Shown one piece after another: positions 37,598 to 49,298 of a stretch of DNA of 64,000 nucleotides. The DNA comes from Pseudoxanthomonas sp. X-1 (lineage in GTDB: Bacteria; Pseudomonadota; Gammaproteobacteria; Xanthomonadales; Xanthomonadaceae), in NCBI RefSeq assembly GCF_020042665.1, contig NZ_CP083376.1, positions 1,462,001 through 1,526,000 of the forward strand, read 5' to 3'. Every line of letters begins with the position of its first letter. The first letter of the stretch is position 1. The notes beneath the pieces were generated by a model. That model made no database searches. It saw only the letters and a program-made list of their open reading frames with translations, and was not told where the DNA came from. A program made the position numbers and the translations under genes.

Positions 37598-39736
37598 ATG
37601 AAGTTCTACGTTTCCTGCGCCAAGGGCCTGGAATACCTGCTGGTCGACGAGCTGACCGCGCTGGGGGCGGCCAAGGCCACGGCCACCGTCTCGGGCGTCA
37701 ACGCCGAGGGCACGCTGCACGATGCGCAGCGCGCGGTGCTGTGGTCGCGCCTGGCCAGCCGCGTGCTGTGGCCGATCGGCGAGTTCGAATGCCCCGACCA
37801 GGACGCGCTGTACGACGGCATCTTCGCCCTGCCGTGGACGCGGCACCTGACCTCCGCGTTGACCCTGGCCGTGGACGCGCACGTGTCCGGCGAGGCGATC
37901 ACGCATGCGCGTTTCGCCGCGCAACGGATCAAGGACGCCATCGTCGATCACCTGCGCGCCGAAGGCTTCGAGCGCCCGTCGGTGGACGTGGACGAGCCGG
38001 ACGTGCGCATCAACTTCTCCCTGCGCAAGGGGCGGGCGACGGTGTCGATCGACCTGGGCGGCGGGCCGCTGCACCGGCGCGGCTGGCGCCAGGTGCGCAA
38101 CGAGGCGCCGCTGAAGGAGAACCTGGCCGCCGCCGTGCTGCTGCGCGGCGGCTGGCTGCAGTCCTACGCCGGCGGGGGCGGCCTGCTCGACCCGATGTGC
38201 GGCAGCGGCACGCTGCTGATCGAAGGGGTGCTGATGGCCGCCGATGTGGCGCCTGGCCTGCAGCGCCACGGCAGCCTGCCGCCGTCGCGCTGGCTGGGCT
38301 TCGACGCCGCGCAGTGGCGCGTGCTGCTGGACGAGGCGCGCACGCGCGAAGCGGCCGGCCGCGCCAAACTGGGTCAGGTCGCCTTCGGCAGCGACATCGA
38401 TCCGCGCGCCATCGAGGCCGCCCGCGCCAGCGCGCGCGAGGCCGGCGTCGAAGACGCCATTGCTTTCGGGGTGAGCGACGTGGCGCAGCTGTCGGCGCCG
38501 CCGATCCGCCGCGGCGTGGTGGTGTGCAACCCGCCCTACGACGAACGCCTGGCGGCCGACGCCGCGCTCTACCGCGCGCTGGGCGATGGCCTGCGCCAGG
38601 CCGTGCCCGACTGGCGCGCCAGCCTGCTGTGCGGCAGCGCCGATCTGGCCATGGCCACCGGCCTGCGCGCGCAGAAGAAGTACCAGCTGTTCAACGGCGC
38701 CATCGAGTGCGCGCTGATCTTCGTCGACCCGATCGCGCCGCCGCAGCGCGTGGTGCCCGATGTGCCACCGGAGTTGAACGACGGTGCCCAGATGGTCGCC
38801 AACCGGCTGCGCAAGAACCTCAAGAAGCTCAAGGCCTGGCGCCAGCGCGAGGACGTGAGCTGCTACCGCGCCTACGACGCCGACCTGCCCGAATACGCCG
38901 CGGCGGTGGACGTCTACACCGAGGCCGAAGGCGCGCAGCGCACCCTTCTGCACGTGCAGGAGTACGCCGCGCCATCCAGCATCCCCGAGGCCGACGTGCA
39001 GCGCCGCTTCAACGAGCTGCTGTCGGCGGTGCGCGCGGTGTTCGAGGTGCCACGCGAGCAGGTCGCGATCAAGTCGCGCGCGCGCGGCAAGGGCGGCAGC
39101 AAGTACGGACGCATGGGCCAGCAGGGCGAGTTCATCGTCGTGCGCGAGCACGGCGCGCGGCTGCGCGTGAACCTGTTCGACTACCTGGATACCGGACTGT
39201 TCCTGGACCACCGTCCGCTGCGCGGGCAGATGGCCGCCCAGGCGCGCGGCCGGCGCTTCCTCAATCTCTTCAGCTACACCGGCGTGGCCAGCGTGGAGGC
39301 GGCGGTGGCCGGCGCCAGCAGCAGCACCAGCGTCGACCTGTCGGCGACCTACCTGGAGTGGTGCGCCGAGAACCTGCGCGAGAACGGCCTGGGCGGCGCC
39401 CGGCACCAGCTGGTGCAGGCCGACGTGCTGGCCTGGCTGGAGGCCGACCGCGGCCAGTACGACCTGATCTTCTGCGACCCGCCGACCTTCTCCAACTCCG
39501 CGCGCGCCGAGGACTTCGACGTGCAGCGCGACCACGTGCGCCTGCTGCGCGCCGCGATGGCGCGGCTGGCGCAGGGCGGGGTGCTGTACTTCTCCAACAA
39601 CTTCCGCCGCTTCAGGCTGGACGAGGCGGCGGTGGCGCAGTTCGCCGTGTGCGAGGAGATCAGCGCCGGCACCATCGGCCCGGACTTCGAACGCAACGCC
39701 CGCATCCACCGCGCCTGGCGCCTGACGCGGGCCTGA
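37598..39736 (+). CDS. rlmL: Bifunctional 23S rRNA methyltransferase RlmK/RlmL
   Basis: This fused enzyme methylates G2445 (N2, RlmL part) and G2069 (N7, RlmK part) of 23S rRNA. The 712-residue product starts with the THUMP domain ([19 protein letters not shown]). The RlmL Rossmann domain has [13 protein letters not shown] and [11 protein letters not shown] near residue 310, and the RlmK domain has [14 protein letters not shown] and [10 protein letters not shown] near residue 626. Both catalytic halves look intact. It is a single gene with an inverted repeat upstream. Confidence 0.96.
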   Translation: MKFYVSCAKGLEYLLVDELTALGAAKATATVSGVNAEGTLHDAQRAVLWSRLASRVLWPIGEFECPDQDALYDGIFALPWTRHLTSALTLAVDAHVSGEAITHARFAAQRIKDAIVDHLRAEGFERPSVDVDEPDVRINFSLRKGRATVSIDLGGGPLHRRGWRQVRNEAPLKENLAAAVLLRGGWLQSYAGGGGLLDPMCGSGTLLIEGVLMAADVAPGLQRHGSLPPSRWLGFDAAQWRVLLDEARTREAAGRAKLGQVAFGSDIDPRAIEAARASAREAGVEDAIAFGVSDVAQLSAPPIRRGVVVCNPPYDERLAADAALYRALGDGLRQAVPDWRASLLCGSADLAMATGLRAQKKYQLFNGAIECALIFVDPIAPPQRVVPDVPPELNDGAQMVANRLRKNLKKLKAWRQREDVSCYRAYDADLPEYAAAVDVYTEAEGAQRTLLHVQEYAAPSSIPEADVQRRFNELLSAVRAVFEVPREQVAIKSRARGKGGSKYGRMGQQGEFIVVREHGARLRVNLFDYLDTGLFLDHRPLRGQMAAQARGRRFLNLFSYTGVASVEAAVAGASSSTSVDLSATYLEWCAENLRENGLGGARHQLVQADVLAWLEADRGQYDLIFCDPPTFSNSARAEDFDVQRDHVRLLRAAMARLAQGGVLYFSNNFRRFRLDEAAVAQFAVCEEISAGTIGPDFERNARIHRAWRLTRA

Positions 39737-39884
39737 TCCCGGCTTGCCGCCGACGCGGCGCGGCCGGGGCGGCGGCGCGCGGAAAGCTGCATCCGGCTGG
39801 CGCATCGCTGCGCGCGCGCAGGCGCGGCGCCGGGCCGCTATGGTGGGCGGCCGCCTCCGCCACGCCTGCGCCATGTCCCGCACC

Positions 39885-41156
39885 ATGTCCGCTCCCGCCG
39901 CGCCGCTGCGCAACGATGCCAAGGTCCTGTCGCTGTCCGCGCTCGGCGGGGCGCTGGAGTTCTACGACTTCGTGGTCTTCGTGTTCTTCGCCAAGACCCT
40001 GGGGACGCTGTTCTTCCCGCCCGAGATGCCGGCCTGGCTGCAGCAGGTGCAGACCTTCGGCATCTTCGCCGCCGGTTACCTGGTGCGGCCGATCGGCGGG
40101 GTGCTGATGGCCCATTTCGGCGACCGCATCGGGCGCAAGCGGCTGTTCGCCTTCAGCGTGTTCCTGATGGCGCTGCCGACGCTGTGCATCGGCCTGCTGC
40201 CGACCTACGCGCAGGTCGGCATCGTCGCGCCGCTGCTGCTGCTGTTGCTGCGCCTGCTGCAGGGCCTGGCCATCGGCGGCGAGATGCCCGGCGCGTGGGT
40301 GTTCGTGGCCGAGCATGCGCCCGCGCGCAAGGTCGGCTTCGCCGTGGCCAGCCTGTCGGCCGGCATCAACGTTGGCACCCTGATGGGCTCGCTGATGGCC
40401 TCGGCCATGGCGCACTGGTTCACCCCGGCGCAGCTGCTGGACCACGCCTGGCGCATCCCGTTCCTGATCGGCGGCGTGTTCGGCTTCATCTCGGTGTGGC
40501 TGCGGCGCTGGCTGGACGAGACGCCAGTGTTCGCACAGATGCGTGAGCGCAAGGCGCTGGCGCGCCTGCCGATCCGCGACGTGCTGCGCGACCATCGCGG
40601 CGGCGTGCTGGTGTCGATGGGCGTGACCTGGGCCCTGACCGCCGGCATCGTGGTGGTGATCCTGATGACGCCGACGCTGGTGCAGTCCTCGTCCGGCATC
40701 GCGCCGGCGCTGGCCAGCGAGGGCAATGTGCTGGCCGCGATCTGCCTGGTGATCGGCTGCGTGTGGAACGGGCTGCTGAGCGACCGCATCGGCCGCGCGC
40801 CGGCGCTGCTGGTGGCCTCGCTGGCGCTGCTGGTCGGCGTGTACCTGCTGTACTTCGACCTGGCGCGCGGCGGCGCGCATTTCCTGCCGCTGTACGCCTT
40901 CGCCGGCTTCACCGCCGGCGTGGCGGGCGTGACCCCGGCGGTGATGGTGGCGTCTTTCCCCGCCTCGGTGCGCTATACCGGCCTGGCGCTGTCCTACAAC
41001 CTGGCCTATGCCATCGCCGGCGCGTTGACGCCGCCCTTGATCGGCTACCTGGCCGCGCGCGTGGGCGCGCTGGCGCCGGCGCATTACGTGGCGCTGGTGG
41101 CGCTGGTCAACGTCGGCCTAGCGCTCTACCTGTGGAAGCGCCCGGCGGTCCAGTAA
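39885..41156 (+). CDS. MHS-type MFS transporter, tandem copy 1
   Basis: This is a 12-helix major facilitator transporter of the metabolite:H+ symporter type. The 423-residue product has FGDRIGRKRLFAFSVFLMAL (loop 2-3), LLQGLAIGGEMPGAWVFVAEH and RRWLDETPVFAQM. The start at 39885 is set by exact length agreement with the second copy; an ATG 12 bases earlier is also possible. Bases 39906-40046 are identical to 41244-41384 of copy 2. The two genes are in tandem with a 66-base spacer. The substrate is unknown. Confidence 0.88.
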   Translation: MSAPAAPLRNDAKVLSLSALGGALEFYDFVVFVFFAKTLGTLFFPPEMPAWLQQVQTFGIFAAGYLVRPIGGVLMAHFGDRIGRKRLFAFSVFLMALPTLCIGLLPTYAQVGIVAPLLLLLLRLLQGLAIGGEMPGAWVFVAEHAPARKVGFAVASLSAGINVGTLMGSLMASAMAHWFTPAQLLDHAWRIPFLIGGVFGFISVWLRRWLDETPVFAQMRERKALARLPIRDVLRDHRGGVLVSMGVTWALTAGIVVVILMTPTLVQSSSGIAPALASEGNVLAAICLVIGCVWNGLLSDRIGRAPALLVASLALLVGVYLLYFDLARGGAHFLPLYAFAGFTAGVAGVTPAVMVASFPASVRYTGLALSYNLAYAIAGALTPPLIGYLAARVGALAPAHYVALVALVNVGLALYLWKRPAVQ

Positions 41157-41222
41157 GCCGATCCGCGCATCCGGGCGGCCGGCCCGTTATCGTGTGCCGC
41201 CTTTCGCCCGATCGTTCCTGCC

Positions 41223-42494
41223 ATGTCCACCGCCGCCGCGCCCCTGCGCAACGATGCCAAGGTCCTGTCGCTGTCCGCGCTCGGCGGGGCGCTGGAGTTC
41301 TACGACTTCGTGGTCTTCGTGTTCTTCGCCAAGACCCTGGGGACGCTGTTCTTCCCGCCCGAGATGCCGGCCTGGCTGCAGCAGTTGCAGACTTTCGCGA
41401 TCTTCGCCGCCGGCTACCTTGTGCGGCCGATCGGCGGGGTGCTGATGGCCCACTTCGGCGACCGCGTCGGGCGCAAGCGGCTGTTCGCCTTCAGCGTGTT
41501 CCTGATGGCGCTGCCGACGCTGTGCATCGGCCTGCTGCCGACCTATGCGCAGATCGGCATCGCCGCGCCGCTGCTGTTGCTGGTCATGCGCCTGATCCAG
41601 GGCCTGGCCATCGGCGGCGAGATGCCGGGCGCGTGGGTGTTCGTGGCCGAGCACGCGCCCGCCGGCAAGGTGGGCTTCGCGATCGGCACGCTGTCGGCGG
41701 GCCTGAGCCTGGGCCTGCTGCTGGGCGCGCTGGTGGCCTCGGCGATGGCGCACTGGTTCACCCCGCCGCAGCTGCTGGATCACGCCTGGCGGCTGCCGTT
41801 CCTGATCGGCGGCGTGTTCGGCTTCATCTCGGTGTGGCTGCGGCGCTGGCTGGACGAGACGCCGGTGTTCGCGCAGATGCGCGCGCGCAAGGCGCTGGCG
41901 AAGCTGCCGATCCGCGACGTGCTGCGCGACCATCGCGGCGGCGTGCTGGTGTCGATGGGCGCGACCTGGGCGCTGACCGCGGCCATCGTGGTGGTGATCC
42001 TGATGACGCCGACGCTGGTGCAGTCCTCGTTCGGCATCGCGCCGGCGCTGGCCAGCGAGGGCAGCGTGCTGGCCTCGGTCTGCCTGATCGCGGGCTGCCT
42101 GTGGACCGGCCTGTTGTCCGACCGGATCGGCCGCGCGCCGGCGCTGGCGGTGTCGTCGCTGGCGCTGATGGTCGGCGTCTATCTGCTGTACATCGACCTG
42201 GCCCACGGCGGCCGGCATTTCCTGCCGCTCTACGCGCTGGCCGGCTTCACCGCCGGCGTGTCCGGCGTCGCGCCGGGGGTGATGACCGCCGCGTTTCCCG
42301 CGCCGGTGCGCTTCACCGGCCTGGCGCTGTCCTACAACCTGGCCTACGCCATCGCCGGGGCGCTGACGCCGCCGTTGATCGCCTACCTGGCCGCGCGCGT
42401 GGGCGCGATGGCGCCGGCGCACTACGTGGCGGTGGTGGCCCTGGTCAATGTCGGGCTGGCGCTGTATCTGTGGAAGCGTCAGCCCGAGGTCTGA
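41223..42494 (+). CDS. MHS-type MFS transporter, tandem copy 2
   Basis: This is a paralogue of the preceding gene with the same 423-residue length and about the same sequence except for scattered differences, for example GTLSAGLSLGLLLGALVAS in place of ASLSAGINVGTLMGSLMAS. The 141-base 5' block shared with copy 1 is identical at the DNA level, while later parts differ at both silent and coding sites. The stop at 42494 lies one base from the stop of a convergent exporter gene. The differences in helices 5 and 7 could mean a different substrate; that is an inference. Confidence 0.88.
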   Translation: MSTAAAPLRNDAKVLSLSALGGALEFYDFVVFVFFAKTLGTLFFPPEMPAWLQQLQTFAIFAAGYLVRPIGGVLMAHFGDRVGRKRLFAFSVFLMALPTLCIGLLPTYAQIGIAAPLLLLVMRLIQGLAIGGEMPGAWVFVAEHAPAGKVGFAIGTLSAGLSLGLLLGALVASAMAHWFTPPQLLDHAWRLPFLIGGVFGFISVWLRRWLDETPVFAQMRARKALAKLPIRDVLRDHRGGVLVSMGATWALTAAIVVVILMTPTLVQSSFGIAPALASEGSVLASVCLIAGCLWTGLLSDRIGRAPALAVSSLALMVGVYLLYIDLAHGGRHFLPLYALAGFTAGVSGVAPGVMTAAFPAPVRFTGLALSYNLAYAIAGALTPPLIAYLAARVGAMAPAHYVAVVALVNVGLALYLWKRQPEV

Positions 42495-42495
42495 T

Positions 42496-43944
42496 TCAAG
42501 CCGCGCGGGCGCGATGCCCGGACAGTTCGGCGCCGACGTCGTGGCGGAACTTCAGATGCCACCAGGTCGAGGACAGCGAGATCAGCGTCACCAGCACGAA
42601 GGCCGCCGAGAAGTCGCCCAGCCGGGCGCTGCCATGGCCGCCGACGGCGATCGCCGTCTTCAGCGCCAGCGCGCCCACGCACACGCCCACCGACAGCATC
42701 AGCTGCTGCAGCGTGCTGTACAGGCTGGAGGCATGGCTCATGCGGCGGGTCGGCACCGCCTCGTAGGCCACCGTGTTGTAGGCGGCGAACTGGAAGGACA
42801 TGAATGCCCCACAGCCCACCAGCAGCACGAACATCACACCGTCCGGCCAGCCCGGACGGAACAGCGCGCACACCGCATAGCCCAGGCTGGACAGCACACC
42901 GTTGGCGAGCAGGCCGTTGCGATAGCCGACCCGGCGCAGCAGCCACGGCGTGCACAGGCGCATCAGCAGCGCGCCCAGCGCGGTGGCCAGCACCAGCCGG
43001 CCGGCATGGGCGGCGCTGTAGCCGAAGCCCAGCTGGAACAGCAGCGGCAGCAGGAACGGCTGCGCGCCCTGGGTGATGCGCATCAGCGAACCACCGACCA
43101 CCGAGAGCCGGAACGAGTCGATCCTCAGCACGTCCAGGTCCAGCAGCGGCGCGGCCGCGCGCCGCGCATGCCACAGGTAGCCGCCCGCCGCCGCGGCGCT
43201 GATCGCCATCAGCGCCAGCCCGGTGACCAGGTTCTCCGGCTGACCCACGCTTTCCAGGCCGAACAGGCCGCAGCCCAGGCACAGCCCGCACAGCGCGAAG
43301 CCGGGCAGGTCGAACGGCCGGGGTTCGTCGGCCGCCTCGATGTAGGGGATCACCGCCCGCACCAGCACGAAGCCCAGGATCCCGATCGGCACGTTGATGT
43401 AGAAGATCCAGTGCCAGCTGGCGTGGGTCACCAGCAGGCCGCCCAGCGGCGGCCCCAGCAAGGGCCCCAGGAAGGCCGGCACCAGCGTCCAGGACATCGC
43501 CGAGACCAGGTGCCGGCGCTCGACCGTGCGCAACAGGATCAGCCGGCCGAGCGGGGCCATCATCGAACCGCCCGCGCCCTGCAGCAGGCGCGCGGCGACC
43601 ATCGTCGGCAGGCTGGTGGCCAGCGAGCACAGCACCGAGCCGGCGACGAACACCACGATCGAGGCGCTGAACACCCGCCGCGCGCCGAAGCGGTCGGCCA
43701 TCGCGCCCGAGGCGGGGATGCCGATCGCCAGCGCCAGCAGGTAGCTGGTCATGGCGATGCTCATCGCCGGGGCACTGGCGCCGAAGTCGCGCGCCATCGC
43801 CGGCAGCGCGGTGGCCAGCACCGTGGCGTCCAGCTGCTCCATGAAGATGGCGCAGGCCAGGATCAGCGAGATGACGCGGTAGTCGGGCGTCTTGCGCGGC
43901 GCACGCGTCGGCGCGTCCGGCGGCGCTTTGGAAGCAGCAGTCAC
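42496..43944 (-). CDS. DHA2-type multidrug MFS transporter
   Basis: This 14-helix drug:H+ antiporter-type permease has 482 residues. It starts RVISLILACAIFMEQLDATVLATALPAMARDFG, from which LDATVLATALP is the family motif of helix 1. GAMADRFGARRVF, RLLQGAGGSMMAPLGR and LGPLLGPPLGGLL (motif C of antiporters) follow. It resembles EmrB/MdtD-type proteins but has no EmrA-like adaptor neighbour. The start at 43944 leaves a 250-base gap to the next gene, which contains a GCCTCGG/CCGAGGC hairpin at 44130-44149 and no gene. Confidence 0.88.
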   Translation of the reverse strand: MTAASKAPPDAPTRAPRKTPDYRVISLILACAIFMEQLDATVLATALPAMARDFGASAPAMSIAMTSYLLALAIGIPASGAMADRFGARRVFSASIVVFVAGSVLCSLATSLPTMVAARLLQGAGGSMMAPLGRLILLRTVERRHLVSAMSWTLVPAFLGPLLGPPLGGLLVTHASWHWIFYINVPIGILGFVLVRAVIPYIEAADEPRPFDLPGFALCGLCLGCGLFGLESVGQPENLVTGLALMAISAAAAGGYLWHARRAAAPLLDLDVLRIDSFRLSVVGGSLMRITQGAQPFLLPLLFQLGFGYSAAHAGRLVLATALGALLMRLCTPWLLRRVGYRNGLLANGVLSSLGYAVCALFRPGWPDGVMFVLLVGCGAFMSFQFAAYNTVAYEAVPTRRMSHASSLYSTLQQLMLSVGVCVGALALKTAIAVGGHGSARLGDFSAAFVLVTLISLSSTWWHLKFRHDVGAELSGHRARAA

Positions 43945-44194
43945 AGCGATCGGATCCTGACCGACGCGGCATCACGGTCCCGGCAGGGCGGCTGGCGGCC
44001 GTGAGGACGCATCGAAGGGCAGGTGCGCGCGGGAGTTGCGCACCGCAACACGCGGATTATTCGCCTGTGTCGCGGGCCGGACAAGCCGCGCGGGGCGCGG
44101 CCTCCCGCGAGGCGGGACACCGGCGTCGGGCCTCGGCCAGGGCCGAGGCAAGGTTGACGGGCGATCGCAGCGTCGGCGGCTGCGAGGCACGCCC

Positions 44195-44467
44195 TTAGTT
44201 GTAGATCTCCTGGATATCGGTCACGCGGCCGTCCTTGAAGATGATCTGGACGGTCTTCTGCGACTGGTCGTACTCCCAGCGCTCGCCGATGTTGGCGCTG
44301 TACTCGTTCTGCAGCGGAATCACGCGGTCGGGCTTGCCGGCCACCTGGGTCACCTTGCCGGCGCTGTCGCCGGTGCTGACCAGCTTGTTGCCGAAACGCA
44401 CGCTGCCGGCCGCCAGCGCCGTGCCGGCCAGCAGGCAGAGGGCCAGGCTCAACAGGATCCTTTTCAT
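44195..44467 (-). CDS. DUF2845 domain-containing secreted protein
   Basis: This small exported protein has 90 residues. The signal peptide (MKRILLSLALCLLAGTALA) is followed by SVRFGNKLVSTGDSAGKVTQ, the DUF2845 pattern, in which a GD-x-x-x-KV loop leads into GKPDRV. It ends with a beta-rich YDQSQKTVQIIFKDGRVTDI stretch. An AAGGAAA ribosome binding site precedes the ATG at 44467. The function is unknown; the fold resembles the SmpA/OmlA class of small outer-membrane assembly factors. Confidence 0.82.
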   Translation of the reverse strand: MKRILLSLALCLLAGTALAAGSVRFGNKLVSTGDSAGKVTQVAGKPDRVIPLQNEYSANIGERWEYDQSQKTVQIIFKDGRVTDIQEIYN

Positions 44468-44716
44468 CGGGCTTTCCTTCGTATCAGGGGTGAATGCGGG
44501 CCCGCGGACTGTGCCACAAGCCGCCGAGCGGGGCACGGGTGGATGGTTGGGTCCGGGTGTCCCCTGTCACTGCTCGGTTTTCTGAATCTCAGTTCTCGGT
44601 TTGAAGGAATTACAGCCGAACGGCAGGGCATCCTGCGGCGCTCGATGGCCGAAGCGCCGCACGTGAATCCGTTGCGCCATGCATGCGCGGGGTCCGAGCG
44701 CGGACTTCGCCAACCA

Positions 44717-44987
44717 GCCTCGACCCGGCCGGGCGTGGCTCCCCGGCTCGGTCCGCCCTCCCTGGCCCGCTCTCCGCACGCCCGCCCGGGTCGAGGCTCC
44801 GCGACTGATGGATCGGGACTTCTTCCGTTGTTCGACCCGAAGTCTTCTGACCCAATGCGCCAAGCATCGGTCCGGCGGGTGGGGGCCGCGACAAGCGAGG
44901 CAGGATGCCGAGCGCCCGACTCAGGCAGGATGCCCTGATGGAGGGAAAAGCGGCCCCCACCCGCCGGACCGATGCCTCTCCGAAGCC
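44717..44987 (-). repeat. Structured dispersed repeat, copy 2
   Basis: This is the second copy of the element at 17998-18298, on the opposite strand. Its long inverted repeat (44864-44889 with 44950-44975) is a perfect 26 base pairs. Where the stem differs from copy 1 the partner base differs too. It occupies the middle of the 622-base gap between the DUF2845 gene and pepN. Bases 44468-44716 hold no recognised feature. Open frames of over 100 codons cross it on both strands but lack any family pattern. Confidence 0.8.
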
Positions 44988-45028
44988 AAAACACGAACGC
45001 ACCGTGATGCTTTAATCAGGCGAAGCAC

Positions 45029-45060
45029 CAAAAAGAAACCGCCGCAGTTTCCTGCGGCGG
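45029..45060 (-). terminator. Rho-independent terminator of pepN
   Basis: On the minus strand CCGCCGCAG (45060-45052) pairs with CTGCGGCGG (45047-45039) around a GAAA loop and is followed by TTTCTTTTT. It lies 30 bases after the pepN stop. Confidence 0.88.
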
Positions 45061-45089
45061 CGTCCAGGTGCTGCAACGCGCGCTGGCGC

Positions 45090-47771
<2,682 letters not shown>

Positions 47772-47960
47772 GGGCAAGGCTCCGGTCGGGAAAATGGACT
47801 GCGCAGGCTGGACCGCCCGCGGCGGGTCGGACAGTGCCACAAGGCATGGGAAGAGCGAGTGCCCAGAACGAGAAACGCATAGGAGCAAAACGCCGGAACG
47901 GGTATGTCTGGGCGTGCGACCTTCACCCGTTGCTCGTTGCTCGCCGCCCGTTCCCGCGCT

Positions 47961-49259
47961 TCAGCCCCAAAGCACCACCACCGCATGCAGCGCCAGCCCG
48001 ATCAGCCCGCCCACGATCGTGCCGTTGAACCGGATGTACTGCAGGTCGCGGCCGACGGCCAGCTCCAGCACGTCCACCAGCTGGCGTTCGTCCCAGCCCT
48101 TCATGGTCTGGGCGATATGGCGGGTGACGCCGTCGCGCAGGCGCGTGGTGAGGCTGTCGGCGGCGGTGGTGAGGTGGGCGTTGAGCGCGTCGCGCAGCGA
48201 GGCGTCGCGGCCCAGCGCCTCGCCCAGGGTCTGTAGCAGCTGTTCCAGGTGCGCGGCCAGGCGCGAGGCGGGGTTCTCCAGGTCGGCGCGCAGCGCGGCG
48301 TGGACCTGGTCCCACAGGCCGCGCACGTAGTCCTGCACGGCCGGGTGGTCGATCAGGTCCTGCTTGATCTGCTCCACCCGCTCCACCAGCGCCGGGTCCT
48401 CGCGCAGGCGCTGCACGTAGCGCGACAGCCAGGCCTCGTAGTCCTGGCGCAGCGGATGGCCGGGCGTGGACAGCACGGTCTGCAGTTCCTCCAGCGCCGC
48501 GGCGGCGATGCGCTGGGCCAGGGCGTCGCCGATCTCGTCCACCGGCTTGATCAGGTCGACCGTGCCCATCAGCTTGGGCCACTCGCGCCGGGCGTAGCGC
48601 ACGATCAGCGCCGAGGCGCGGGCCTTGAGCGCCGGATCGTCCAGCCAGCGGGCGATGCGCTTGAGCGCGGCGTCCAGCAGCGCCTGGTGGCGGCCGTCGG
48701 CGGTGAGCAGGCCCAGCACCTGGCCGGCGGTGCCGGCGGCGTTCCAGCCACGCAGGCGGGCGATGACGAAGCGCTGGATCGCCGCGCGCACGGCGCTTTC
48801 GTCCAGCAGATCCAGCGCCTGCAGTGCCCAGCCGCGCGCCATGCCGGCCAGCAGCTTCGCCTGCGCCGGCTCGGCCAGCCACTGGCCCAGGCGCGCGGCC
48901 GGGTCGAACGCACGCAGCTTTTCCAGCAGCGCCTCGGGCGCCAGGAAGTGGTCGCGCACGAACACTCCCAGGCTGTCGGCCAGCCGCGCCTTGCCGCGCG
49001 GCACGATCGCCGTATGCGGGATCGGCAGGCCCAGCGGCCGGCGGAACAGCGCCACCACCGCGAACCAGTCCGCCATCGCGCCCACCGCCGCGGCCTCGCA
49101 GAACGCGGCCAGCCACGCCCAGCCGCCGCGCAGCCCCATCGCATGGCTCAAGCCGAAGCCGGCCAGCATCAGCACCAGCAGGCCGAACGCGGCCAGCTTC
49201 ATGCGGCGCAGGCGGATGCGGCGGGGATCGTCGGCCGGGCCGGTCAGCGGTTCAGTCAT
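47961..49259 (-). CDS. DUF445 family membrane protein (YjiN-like)
   Basis: This conserved membrane protein has 432 residues, and its function is unknown. Two N-terminal hydrophobic helices (about residues 22-60) are followed by the family block AVGAMADWFAVVALFRRPLG and IPHTAIVPRGKARLADSLG, then long amphipathic helices. The C-terminus has a last hydrophobic helix (FNGTIVGGLIGLALHAVVVLW). It lies 39 bases downstream of the gntP start-proximal end on the same strand, so it may be read from the gntP transcript. Confidence 0.87.
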   Translation of the reverse strand: MTEPLTGPADDPRRIRLRRMKLAAFGLLVLMLAGFGLSHAMGLRGGWAWLAAFCEAAAVGAMADWFAVVALFRRPLGLPIPHTAIVPRGKARLADSLGVFVRDHFLAPEALLEKLRAFDPAARLGQWLAEPAQAKLLAGMARGWALQALDLLDESAVRAAIQRFVIARLRGWNAAGTAGQVLGLLTADGRHQALLDAALKRIARWLDDPALKARASALIVRYARREWPKLMGTVDLIKPVDEIGDALAQRIAAAALEELQTVLSTPGHPLRQDYEAWLSRYVQRLREDPALVERVEQIKQDLIDHPAVQDYVRGLWDQVHAALRADLENPASRLAAHLEQLLQTLGEALGRDASLRDALNAHLTTAADSLTTRLRDGVTRHIAQTMKGWDERQLVDVLELAVGRDLQYIRFNGTIVGGLIGLALHAVVVLWG

Positions 49260-49298
49260 AGGGCAAAGCCTAGCGCGTGTCCTGCAAAGCCCCCGCGA

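Noticed and set aside
44464..45002. Hypothetical proteins of 120-180 residues encoded in the repeat
   Set aside because: Overlapping open frames exist on both strands and in several frames, and the differences between the repeat copies preserve base pairing rather than any reading frame.
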